Source: Coenobita brevimanus (lineage: Eukaryota; Arthropoda; Malacostraca; Decapoda; Coenobitidae). From it: a stretch of DNA of 64,000 nucleotides. Positions 37,268 through 48,859 of the stretch are shown one piece after another. The number at the start of each line of letters is the position of its first letter. Within the stretch, counting starts at the first letter, position 1. The DNA lies in contig CM064670.1 in NCBI GenBank assembly GCA_032717465.1, positions 20,463,637 to 20,527,636 on the forward strand, written 5' to 3'. The notes under the pieces were generated by a model. That model made no database searches, was not told where the DNA came from, and saw nothing but the letters and a program-made list of their open reading frames with translations. Position numbers and translations under genes: made by a program.

Positions 37268-40200
37268 TTACGCCCTATCAAAAATGAAATTTATTTCTCA
37301 GGAAATAAATTTCAATATACATATATATAAATCCTAACTCAGTCACACAAGATTCACACTGTGGTGTGTGTGTGTTATCCTGCTACAGGAGAAAGTCACA
37401 ATCGCCAGTGAGCGAAAAATCCTCGTATTTACGTTAATAGAAGCAAGCTTCAGGGAAAATCTCCGTCACGACGGTGAAAAATTCTATACTCAGGTCAAAC
37501 TGAGCGAAAAGTTCGTTACATTTACGTTAACAACTAATTGTTATGTAGCGTGATGTATGTAATACACGGTGTAGGTGTGATAGTTTTGGTGTAACTGTAC
37601 CAACGTGTAAAATCATATAATGCAAATTAATAATAAATGATGAAGACGAGGCAGAAGGGAAGAGGAGGCAGCAGACGTCAGGGACGATCAGCTGTTCTGC
37701 ACAGCAATGCTGCACCCGCCAGCTGCACCTGCGAAAAGAATCAAGGTGGAGCATGAAAAGTGTCATTTCTCTCTCTCTGCCTAGCGATCAGTACCTATGT
37801 CATTATTAACCAGGAAACGTAGTCTTAGGATTCACAAATCTCTCAGGACCCTTGTAGTTTACTGGTTAAGCTAACTTATTAACCAGGAAACGTGTCAGTT
37901 CTTGAATTGCTCAAATCTCTTAGAACGGGCAGTTTACTGGTTAACCTAACATTATTAACCAGGAAACGTGTCAATTCTTGAATTGCTGAAATCTCTTAGA
38001 ACGGACAGTTTACTGGTTAACCTAACTCTACACTTACGACTATTAACAGGAAGCTTAGAATCCCTATGCAATCTCGGGCAGGTCACATTTTAACACCCAC
38101 TGTGGGTGTGAACACTCATGTGGATATTGTGCATTAGGAAATCCTCAGAGAGGCCGAAAGCTCGAGACGTTCCACAAAGTAATTCATACACAGCCTCGGA
38201 CTGTCTCTATGGGGATCTCGAACTCCCCCTTAACTTACGGTACATGTATGTAAATGCCCTGGACATAGTGTGTCCTGTGAGGCCAACGGGTGAGACGTCA
38301 GATCTATACTTTTAACTGGGAACCAGGCTGGTCCTTGGATTACTCAAATCTCTGAGAACGCCTACCTTACAGAACCCAGCATATAACAGTTGCACATGTT
38401 AGTCACCAGTTAGCAGGTGAGACATTAGGTCTGCACCTACTTCACCACTGCCCTGTCTCTCAACTTACTCAGAGATTATGGGTGTGGCTTCAAATGGCGC
38501 AGGAAGGACATGTCCCTGATTAATGGTACATGGACACACATTGCAGGAATGGACAAAACAATCTATTTCTTGTCCCATCCCTGGCCATAAAAAGTCAGCT
38601 CTGTAACGGCCCTAGGTCTTTCTTTTGCCCATATGACCTCCTGAGGCTGAACAATGACCCCATTCTAACACTGTTTGGCGGTACTTTGCAGGAACGACAA
38701 ACTGCAGTCGAACCTCGCCCTCGGGTGTTCGTGACTCACGGTAGAGCCGTCCTTGTTTATGAAGGAACTTGGCTTGACCTCCCCCTGAATACTTTATCAC
38801 TCTACCCTTTTGTTTCTTTCGCACAGCAGCAAGTGTTGGGTCGGAGTGTTGTTCTTGAACAACAAGTTGGCTACACATCAGATCTTGCGGCGATTCAATG
38901 GTCACTAGGGTGACAAAGTTTGGAGCCTCAGCCATGGCTCGTGTTACTGTAGCCGAAGTCTGAGTAGCATCATCTTCAGTGCAACTATCATTGGCACTGG
39001 GAATATTGCCTCTGATAAGGTCAGATAAAGGTTCTGGCATGAGAACTGCGACTGTCGTGCCAGTGTAAAATGAAGATGCCACCTGGATACGTGCCTCAAG
39101 GAACAATCTCACTGATCCATCAATATGGTTAGAATGGATCTGTCGACCTGTGTACTGCTCAGGACGAACTAGTCTCTGCTTGACAGAGCAACCTGAGGAT
39201 CCATCTCTCACGACCTTCACAGGAATGCCTCCCACAAACCCTGGCTGAACAAGGAGGGCACTGTCACCTGTGGGAGAGCCTTTGGAGGAAGCAGCTAGCC
39301 ACTGATTAGGCTGCTGAATAAATAATGCGGCAAACATGGTGCCCTGAGAATTAGATACTTGAGAGGTCGTACTCACTGCCTGGGGAGATGGAGCATTGGC
39401 CATCTGTGGAGGGGGGTTCACTGTCGCCGTGGGACTAGTGAACTTTGGGGAAGTATCCGTACTGCTAGGGACGACACCGCCGTGCTGCTGCTGAGGAATG
39501 AAGGCTGCGTTCGCTTCCTGCCTCCTTTGAGCTGGTGCTGAAAAAGACAGTCCCGACGTTCGGTTGTGTAGCTGATACTGTTGCTGGTTAGGGTACCTGT
39601 TGTACCTCTTCCACTCAGGTTTCTGAGTGTTTTGCCACTAGTCCTTCCTCTGCGGTTTTCGACCTTGGCCATTATTCTGAGAACGGCCTTGTTGTTGGGG
39701 ATCAGTCTGAGACGGTTTCCCAGAATTATCAGGTGTCCTGTTTCAGGCATGCTGAATGCGAGTTTGATACCCGTATGCAGTGAGAAATGCATCAGCCTTC
39801 TTCACCATTTGGCTGGCATCTCTTACCTGGCAGATCTTAAGCTGGGCAATAAGTTCAGTAGGCCACGACTTTTCTAGCTGCGTGCACAGCATAAGGTCAA
39901 TTATCCCCTCGCGCGTGGAAGGAGTTTCATCTTTCTCCATCCACTCTTCTAAGTAAGCAGTAAGCCTGTCAAGAAACTGAACGGCAGTTTCTTTTTCCTG
40001 TAAACGCTTCCTCATGAACTGACTCTTGGTGTCGTCAACTGTGAGACCTTACGCTTTGACGCGTGCGCCCTTCATCATCTCATATGTGAGATTGTCTCCA
40101 CGAATTCTCTGGAGAATATCGAGGGCAGGGCCCTCAAACAGGCCAAGAAACTGAAGCTGCTTAGCTGCATCATCCAGCTAATAAAGTTGAGCCATGTTTT

Positions 40201-40992
40201 CAAAACGAACAATGTATGGCTCGATTCGCTCGCCTTCCTTGTATGGGGAAAGCTTGATGTGTGGGGTCGCCATAATATGAGCAGGGATAGCGCTCGTGGA
40301 GCTTGGGCCAGCTGCATCAGATGTGTCTGAAGTCAAGGAATCTCGCTTGAGCTTCAACATTTAAAATTCACGTTTTTCGAGTGATTCTCGCTCGTCACGT
40401 TCATGTTCTCCTTCTCTCTCGCGTTGTTGTAACTCGTGTTGACGTTCTCTCTCTCGTTCCTCACGCTGTTCTCGCTCATGTTCTAACTCGAGATCGCGTT
40501 GTTTTTGCTTGTGTTCGCGCTATTCTCGCTCGTGCTCTCGTTGGATTCTACGCTCTTCACGAGGATCACTCTCGCGTTGCTGCTCGTGACTAAGCCGAGA
40601 GAGGACATAATTCTTTACTTCAGTTGGGTCTGCAAGCCCCATATATTTGGCTTCCTGAACATAGACGCTGGTAGACATAATGCTAACTCAATCTAAGTGA
40701 ACTAGTGACTCAGTACTGACTTCAATTGCAAAGAAAGATGCCAATAATCAAGAATATGGAATATAGGCACAGGTTAGTGGTGACCAGTTTTTTCTAATTA
40801 AACTGGTAAAGAAAAATAAACAAACAACTGACTGTGAAAACTATTACGTAAATTAATAGAACTGAATCAATAATCACCAGTAAGATAGTGCCTATAGACT
40901 ATAATGATAAATACCTAAGTATGAGTGAGTGAGTATTATCTCGTGAATAGCTTTAGAGCTAGGAGATAATATTCTGGAATGAGGTCGCCAAA
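37268..40992 (-). mobile_element. Internal region 7
   Basis: Three copies of the internal repeat. The A-rich stretch next to the LTR reads CAGGAAATAAATTTC, a private change. Confidence 0.85.
38465..40678 (-). pseudogene. gag-pol remnant, unit 7
   Basis: Same lesions as units 4-8. Open stretch 38612-39421 (269 codons). In the plus-strand text near 38690 it has TTTGCAGGAACG, the unit 3 variant, where units 4, 5, 6 and 8 have TTTGCGGGAACG. Confidence 0.8.
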
Positions 40993-42102
40993 CGTTACGG
41001 GGTTTTGATTCATTCATTCATTCATTGCCAGACGCCATGTATCCCAAACGGGGCGTTTTGATAAAGTATGTTATGTTAAAGAATATTATTGAATAATACT
41101 TGAGAACAGGGGCAATGAATTTACTTGTGAAAATCAAGCAATGATTACTTCATGACGCCTTACTTCGCCGATTCTCTAAGGACGAGAATTTATAAACTTT
41201 CTCAACAGTCCACAGCAGAGACTAATTATTCATTCGTGCCATTTATTAGTATTGTTGGCCTCTGGAGAAAGTGACTCCACACCTAACAATCAATAACTAA
41301 TGCTGTTAATGGTAACACGTTCTTGCTGATGCATTACGTCCTGGTTGCACAACGGATTTTAAGCTTAATACAAAAAGACTGGCCTAAGTACCAGTTATGA
41401 ATAGCAAAGCGTTTATGCAAACTAGGAGTTATAAGTGAAATAGGCTCGTGGAGAAATAAAACACTAATTTACATTACCTTAAGCACAAGAAAAAGAACTG
41501 TTAATTTATTGATTACAATAAAATAAATTAACGTTACATGAGTCTGAAGATGAATCCAAAATAAAGAGATCGCACTCTCTCGCTCACTGAAAAGCTAACT
41601 CTTAAACCTAAGAAAAAACGAAAAGAAATACTGGTCAGAAAAGTGGACAAAGTGGATGACTGGGCATCGTTGCTGAGGAAGGACGCTGCACATGCTGAGT
41701 CTCTCGCCAATCTCGCTAGGTGGGAATTCAACGGCGGCGGCGGGAAATAGGCGTCGTTGCTGAGGAAGGAAGCTGCCACACACACTACCCGCTTCCGCGG
41801 TGCTAAAATCTTGACTGATTCAAATCGTGGGAGAGAGGCGAGTGTCGTGGCGGCACTTGCTAACGGCCAACGAGTGTGAGCGATACACACTCGCAATATC
41901 ACTCAGGCGGAGGTTAATGTCGCGCACAAAGACGATCACTTATGAAATAGTGAAAAATGCCCTGAAAAACACTCCCGATCGTGTGAATACGTGGCGGTTA
42001 AACTGAGCAAGAAATACTGGGATTCCACTACTGTAGAATTCGCGGTTTCCCACCAAAGTTAATGTCACAAGTTTATTCAAATACTCGCGCCAACTCGTGA
42101 CA
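40993..42102 (-). repeat. LTR 8
   Basis: 1110 bp. Has CACTACTGTAGAATTC near 42026, an insertion shared only with LTR 9, and a private TCATGACGCC. Confidence 0.9.
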
Positions 42103-45100
42103 TTACGCCCTATCAAAAATGAAATTTATTTCTCAGGAAAAAAATTTCAATATACATATATATAAATCCTAACTCAGTCACACAAGATTCACACTGTGGT
42201 GTGTGTGTGTTATCCTGCTACAGGAGAAAGTCACAATCGCCAGTGAGCGAAAAATCCTCGTATTTACGTTAATAGAAGCAAGCTTCAGGGAAAATCTCCG
42301 TCACGACGGTGAAAAATTCTATACTCAGGTCAAACTGAGCGAAAAGTTCGTTACATTTACGTTAACAACTAATTGTTATGTAGCGTGATGTATGTAATAC
42401 ACGGTGTAGGTGTGATAGTTTTGGTGTAACTGTACCAACGTGTAAAATCATATAATGCAAATTAATAATAAATGATGAAGACGAGGCAGAAGGGAAGAGG
42501 AGGCAGCAGACGTCAGGGACGATCAGCTGTTCTGCACAGCAATGCTGCACCCGCCAGCTGCACCTGCGAAAAGAATCAAGGTGGAGCATGAAAAGTGTCA
42601 TTTCTCTCTCTCTGCCTAGCGATCAGTACCTATGTCATTATTAACCAGGAAACGTAGTCTTAGGATTCACAAATCTCTCAGGACCCTTGTAGTTTACTGG
42701 TTAAGCTAACTTATTAACCAGGAAACGTGTCAGTTCTTGAATTGCTCAAATCTCTTAGAACGGGCAGTTTACTGGTTAACCTAACATTATTAACCAGGAA
42801 ACGTGTCAATTCTTGAATTGCTGAAATCTCTTAGAACGGACAGTTTACTGGTTAACCTAACTCTACACTTACGACTATTAACAGGAAGCTTAGAATCCCT
42901 ATGCAATCTCGGGCAGGTCACATTTTAACACCCACTGTGGGTGTGAACACTCATGTGGATATTGTGCATTAGGAAATCCTCAGAGAGGCCGAAAGCTCGA
43001 GACGTTCCACAAAGTAATTCATACACAGCCTCGGACTGTCTCTATGGGGATCTCGAACTCCCCTTAACTTACGGTACATGTATGTAAATGCCCTGGACAT
43101 AGTGTGTCCTGTGAGGCCAACGGGTGAGACGTCAGATCTATACTTTTAACTGGGAACCAGGCTGGTCCTTGGATTACTCAAATCTCTGAGAACGCCTACC
43201 TTACAGAACCCAGCATATAACAGTTGCACATGTTAGTCACCAGTTAGCAGGTGAGACATTAGGTCTGCACCTACTTCACCACTGCCCTGTCTCTCAACTT
43301 ACTCAGAGATTATGGGTGTGGCTTCAAATGGCGCAGGAAGGACATGTCCCTGATTAATGGTACATGGACACACATTGCAGGAATGGACAAAACAATCTAT
43401 TTCTTGTCCCATCCCTGGCCATAAAAAGTCAGCTCTGTAACGGCCCTAGGTCTTTCTTTTGCCCATATGACCTCCTGAGGCTGAACAATGACCCCATTCT
43501 AACACTGTTTGGCGGTACTTTGCGGGAACGACAAACTGCAGTCGAACCTCGCCCTCGGGTGTTCGTGACTCACGGTAGAGCCGTCCTTGTTTATGAAGGA
43601 ACTTGGCTTGACCTCCCCCTGAATACTTTATCACTCTACCCTTTTGTTTCTTTCGCACAGCAGCAAGTGTTGGGTCGGAGTGTTGTTCTTGAACAACAAG
43701 TTGGCTACACATCAGATCTTGCGGCGATTCAATGGTCACTAGGGTGACAAAGTTTGGAGCCTCAGCCATGGCTCGTGTTACTGTAGCCGAAGTCTGAGTA
43801 GCATCATCTTCAGTGCAACTATCATTGGCACTGGGAATATTGCCTCTGATAAGGTCAGATAAAGGTTCTGGCATGAGAACTGCGACTGTCGTGCCAGTGT
43901 AAAATGAAGATGCCACCTGGATACGTGCCTCAAGGAACAATCTCACTGATCCATCAATATGGTTAGAATGGATCTGTCGACCTGTGTACTGCTCAGGACG
44001 AACTAGTCTCTGCTTGACAGAGCAACCTGAGGATCCATCTCTCACGACCTTCACAGGAATGCCTCCCACAAACCCTGGCTGAACAAGGAGGGCACTGTCA
44101 CCTGTGGGAGAGCCTTTGGAGGAAGCAGCTAGCCACTGATTAGGCTGCTGAATAAATAATGCGGCAAACATGGTGCCCTGAGAATTAGATACTTGAGAGG
44201 TCGTACTCACTGCCTGGGGAGATGGAGCATTGGCCATCTGTGGAGGGGAGTTCACTGTCGCCGTGGGACTAGTGAACTTTGGGGAAGTATCCGTACTGCT
44301 AGGGACGACACCGCCGTGCTGCTGCTGAGGAATGAAGGCTGCGTTCGCTTCCTGCCTCCTTTGAGCTGGTGCTGAAAAAGACAGTCCCGACGTTCGGTTG
44401 TGTAGCTGATACTGTTGCTGGTTAGGGTACCTGTTGTACCTCTTCCACTCAGGTTTCTGAGTGTTTTGCCACTAGTCCTTCCTCTGCGGTTTTCGACCTT
44501 GGCCATTATTCTGAGAACGGCCTTGTTGTTGGGGATCAGTCTGAGACGGTTTCCCAGAATTATCAGGTGTCCTGTTTCAGGCATGCTGAATGCGAGTTTG
44601 ATACCCGTATGCAGTGAGAAATGCATCAGCCTTCTTCACCATTTGGCTGGCATCTCTTACCTGGCAGATCTTAAGCTGGGCAATAAGTTCAGTAGGCCAC
44701 GACTTTTCTAGCTGCGTGCACAGCATAAGGTCAATTATCCCCTCGCGCGTGGAAGGAGTTTCATCTTTCTCCATCCACTCTTCTAAGTAAGCAGTAAGCC
44801 TGTCAAGAAACTGAACGGCAGTTTCTTTTTCCTGTAAACGCTTCCTCATGAACTGACTCTTGGTGTCGTCAACTGTGAGACCTTACGCTTTGACGCGTGC
44901 GCCCTTCATCATCTCATATGTGAGATTGTCTCCACGAATTCTCTGGAGAATATCGAGGGCAGGGCCCTCAAACAGGCCAAGAAACTGAAGCTGCTTAGCT
45001 GCATCATCCAGCTAATAAAGTTGAGCCATGTTTTCAAAACGAACAATGTATGGCTCGATTCGCTCGCCTTCCTTGTATGGGGAAAGCTTGATGTGTGGGA

Positions 45101-45826
45101 TCGCCATAATATGAGCAGGGATAGCGCTCGTGGAGCTTGGGCCAGCTGCATCAGATGTGTCTGAAGTCAAGGAATCTCGCTTGAGCTTCAACATTTAAAA
45201 TTCACGTTTTTCGAGTGATTCTCGCTCGTCACGTTCATGTTCTCCTTCGCTCTCGCGTTGTTGTAACTCGTGTTGACGTTCTCTCTCTCGTTCCTCACGC
45301 TGTTCTCGCTCATGTTCTAACTCGAGATCGCGTTGTTTTTGCTTGTGTTCGCGCTATTCTCGCTCGTGCTCTCGTTGGATTCTACGCTCTTCACGAGGAT
45401 CACTCGCGCGTTGCTGCTCGTGACTAAGCCGAGAGAGGACATAATTCTTTACTTCAGTTGGGTCTGCAAGCCCCATATATTTGGCTTCCTGAACATAGAC
45501 GCTGGTAGACATAATGCTAACTCAATCTAAGTGAACTAGTGACTCAGTACTGACTTCAATTGCAAAGAAAGATGCCAATAATCAAGAATATGGAATATAG
45601 GCACAGGTTAGTGGTGACCAGTTTTTTCTAATTAAACTGGTAAAGAAAAATAAACAAACAACTGACTGTGAAAACTATTACGTAAATTAATAGAACTGAA
45701 TCAATAATCACCAGTAAGATAGTGCCTATAGACTATAATGATAAATACCTAAGTATGAGTGAGTGAGTATTATCTCGTGAATAGCTTTAGAGCTAGGAGA
45801 TAATATTCTGGAATGAGGTCGCCAAA
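42103..45826 (-). mobile_element. Internal region 8
   Basis: Last complete internal region, three copies of the internal repeat. Confidence 0.85.
43299..45512 (-). pseudogene. gag-pol remnant, unit 8
   Basis: Same lesions as units 4-7. Protease-linker open stretch 43446-44255 (269 codons) starts M-N-S-P-P as in unit 5. Private changes include MAIPHIK in gag (Thr to Ile) and two base changes in the Glu/Arg-rich region (near 45249 and 45404). Confidence 0.8.
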
Positions 45827-46936
45827 CGTTACGGGGTTTTGATTCATTCATTCATTCATTGCCAGACGCCATGTATCCCAAACGGGGCGTTTTGATAAAG
45901 TATGTTATGTTAAAGAATATTATTGAATAATACTTGAGAACAGGGGCAATGAATTTACTTGTGAAAATCAAGCAATGATTACTTCATGCCGCCTTACTTC
46001 GCCGATTCTCTAAGGACGAGAATTTATAAACTTTCTCAACAGTCCACAGCAGAGACTAATTATTCATTCGTGCCATTTATTAGTATTGTTGGCCTCTGGA
46101 GAAAGTGACTCCACACCTAACAATCAATAACTAATGCTGTTAATGGTAACACGTTCTTGCTGATGCATTACGTCCTGGTTGCACAACGGATTTTAAGCTT
46201 AATACAAAAAGACTGGCCTAAGTACCAGTTATGAATAGCAAAGCGTTTATGCAAACTAGGAGTTATAAGTGAAATAGGCTCGTGGAGAAATAAAACACTA
46301 ATTTACATTACCTTAAGCACAAGAAAAAGAACTGTTAATTTATTGATTACAATAAAATAAATTAACGTTACATGAGTCTGAAGATGAATCCAAAATAAAG
46401 AGATCGCACTCTCTCGCTCACTGAAAAGCTAACTCTTAAACCTAAGAAAAAACGAAAAGAAATACTGGTCAGAAAAGTGGACAAAGTGGATGACTGGGCA
46501 TCGTTGCTGAGGAAGGACTCTGCACATGCTGAGTCTCTCGCCAATCTCGCTAGGTGGGAATTCAACGGCGGCGGCGGGAAATAGGCGTCGTTGCTGAGGA
46601 AGGAAGCTGCCACACACACTACCCGCTTCCGAGGTGCTAAAATCTTGACTGATTCAAATCGTGGGAGAGAGGCGAGTGTCGTGGCGGCACTTGCTAACGG
46701 CCAACGAGTGTGAGCGATACACACTCGCAATATCACTCAGGCGGAGGTTAATGTCGCGCACAAAGACGATCACTTATGAAATAGTGAAAAATGCCCTGAA
46801 AAACACTCCCGATCGTGTGAATACGTGGCGGTTAAACTGAGCAAGAAATACTGGGATTCCACTACTGTAGAATTCGCGGTTTCCCACCAAAGTTAATGTC
46901 ACAAGTTTATTCAAATACTCGCGCCAACTCGTGACA
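45827..46936 (-). repeat. LTR 9
   Basis: 1110 bp. Shares CACTACTGTAGAATTC with LTR 8. Private changes include GGACTCTGCAC near 46516 and CTTCCGAGGTG near 46628. It is the last LTR before the array is cut off. Confidence 0.9.
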
Positions 46937-47959
46937 TTACGCCCTATCAAAAATGAAATTTATTTCTCAGGAAAAAAATTTCAATATACATATATATAAA
47001 TCCTAACTCAGTCACACAAGATTCACACTGTGGTGTGTGTGTGTTATCCTGCTACAGGAGAAAGTCACAATCGCCAGTGAGCGAAAAATCCTCGTATTTA
47101 CGTTAATAGAAGCAAGCTTCAGGGAAAATCTCCGTCACGACGGTGAAAAATTCTATACTCAGGTCAAACTGAGCGAAAAGTTCGTTACATTTACGTTAAC
47201 AACTAATTGTTATGTAGCGTGATGTATGTAATACACGGTGTAGGTGTGATAGTTTTGGTGTAACTGTACCAACGTGTAAAATCATATAATGCAAATTAAT
47301 AATAAATGATGAAGACGAGGCAGAAGGGAAGAGGAGGCAGCAGACGTCAGGGACGATCAGCTGTTCTGCACAGCAATGCTGCACCCGCCAGCTGCACCTG
47401 CGAAAAGAATCAAGGTGGAGCATGAAAAGTGTCATTTCTCTCTCTCTGCCTAGCGATCAGTACCTATGTCATTATTAACCAGGAAACGTAGTCTTAGGAT
47501 TCACAAATCTCTCAGGACCCTTGTAGTTTACTGGTTAAGCTAACTTATTAACCAGGAAACGTGTCAATTCTTGAATTGCTGAAATCTCTTAGAACGGACA
47601 GTTTACTGGTTAACCTAACTCTACACTTACGACTATTAACAGGAAGCTTAGAATCCCTATGCAATCTCGGGCAGGTCACATTTTAACACCCACTGTGGGT
47701 GTGAACACTCATGTGGATATTGTGCATTAGGAAATCCTCAGAGAGGCCGAAAGCTCGAGACGTTCCACAAAGTAATTCATACACAGCCTCGGACTGTCTC
47801 TATGGGGATCTCGAACTCCCCCTTAACTTACGGTACATGTATGTAAATGCCCTGGACATAGTGTGTCCTGTGAGGCCAACGGGTGAGACGTCAGATCTAT
47901 ACTTTTAACTGGGAACCAGGCTGGTCCTTGGATTACTCAAATCTCTGAGAACGCCTACC
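46937..47959 (-). mobile_element. Internal region 9, partial
   Basis: The first 1023 bp of an internal region, with two copies of the internal repeat. Similarity to the other units stops after GAACGCCTACC; the next bases (ATACACTCTG) belong to the following non-LTR element. The gag-pol part is absent. Confidence 0.85.
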
Positions 47960-48859
47960 ATACACTCTGCTGCCTGCCTCCACACTGACAACATCTCCTG
48001 CTCCTGTCTTGTTTCAACAAGGGTAACAGCTCTCCGGTTCGCCGTTGATCGAGCTGCTCTGCCCCTCTTGTCTCTTGACAGTGCTTTGAGGTGTTGTTGC
48101 TGTCATTGCTTGCCGCCTTCATCCTGACCACGCCTTGGTCTCCAGCCACTGTTGTGTACCGGGGTGCTCACGCTTGTGCGCGCTCGCCCTTCAGTGGTTT
48201 CTTTTTGCCTCTTACTGTATTTCCTTTCTGGCTCTTAGTGTTCCCCTGGTACGTGGTACGAAGCCGAACCCCGCGGTTTCCAGGCGCAGGCCTGGTACAC
48301 AAGGGGGCCCCGTAGTCGGGGTGGTTATAGGAAGCTGCAGGGGTGAGCCAATACTTGTTTTAGGGCTAGGGTTAGGCAAGACCTTCGGGGCTGTGGTAAG
48401 GGCTGCCGCGTCCTCCGCTAGCGGAGGGGCAGATTCCTGCCACAGTAGGTAGGCTTCTTCCTGCGTTTCTGTGTGCCTGTTCTGTGTGTTTGTGTGAGTG
48501 TTAGTGTGGGTGTTTGTGCCTGTGTGTGATGACAGGCAAGTCGAGGTCTAGGCCCCAGGGCCTTCGAGGATTCCTATGCCATCTATGATCCAGCTGCCTG
48601 GTTCATATGCTCGCGTCCCCTATGCTGGAGGTAGGGTCAGAGCGGTTCCTGGGGTCTTGAGTGGGAGCATGGCTGCGGCCACCCATCCAGCTGCTGCTAG
48701 AGGCCAGAATTCTTTCACTACTGGAAGAAAAAGGGAGCGTCGTGGATCAGGGATAGCTCGACTGTGTCTGCTGGTGGTTGTGCTGATTCGGAACGTCCAG
48801 TTTCTTGCTGCTCTGCTTCCTCTACAGCACCAAGGAAGATAGCTCGCCGTCATGAGGGG
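47960..48859 (+). other. Presumed 5' untranslated region of the I/Jockey-type element
   Basis: From the end of the array to the first in-frame ATG of ORF1. GC-rich, no convincing coding content; the frame used by ORF1 is open back to a TAG at 48698 but has no ATG before 48860. The left edge is set only by where array similarity stops, and no target duplication can be checked because the right end of the element is lost. Confidence 0.5.

Larger units (their letters stand above)
7541..47959 (-). mobile_element. Tandem array of truncated Ty3/gypsy-type LTR retrotransposon, about 4.8-kb units
   Basis: Nine LTRs alternate with eight full internal regions and one partial, all in the same orientation (coding on the minus strand). 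Spacing between equivalent points in successive LTRs is 4684, 4836, 4835, 4753, 4831, 4829, 4830 and 4834 bp. Adjacent units share each LTR (LTR-internal-LTR-internal), the form expected from recombination between LTRs or from one-LTR circles, not from independent insertions. Each internal region has a gag, a retropepsin-type protease and an integrase zinc domain, and lacks integrase core, reverse transcriptase and RNase H. The protease leads straight into the integrase zinc domain, which is the unusual pol order of Gmr1-like Ty3/gypsy elements. The left end cuts inside LTR 1; the right end cuts inside internal region 9 where a non-LTR element begins. Units 1 and 2 are divergent; units 3-8 are nearly identical by eye. 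Confidence 0.9.

Noticed and set aside
7541..47959. Array as a tandem family of host genes
   Set aside because: LTR ends, primer-binding site, polypurine-like tract, gag, protease and integrase zinc domain identify a retrotransposon; no host domain is present.
7541..47959. Array as a pure assembly artefact
   Set aside because: Private and shared variants, VNTR differences and a conversion tract distinguish the units. Exact unit number still needs reads.
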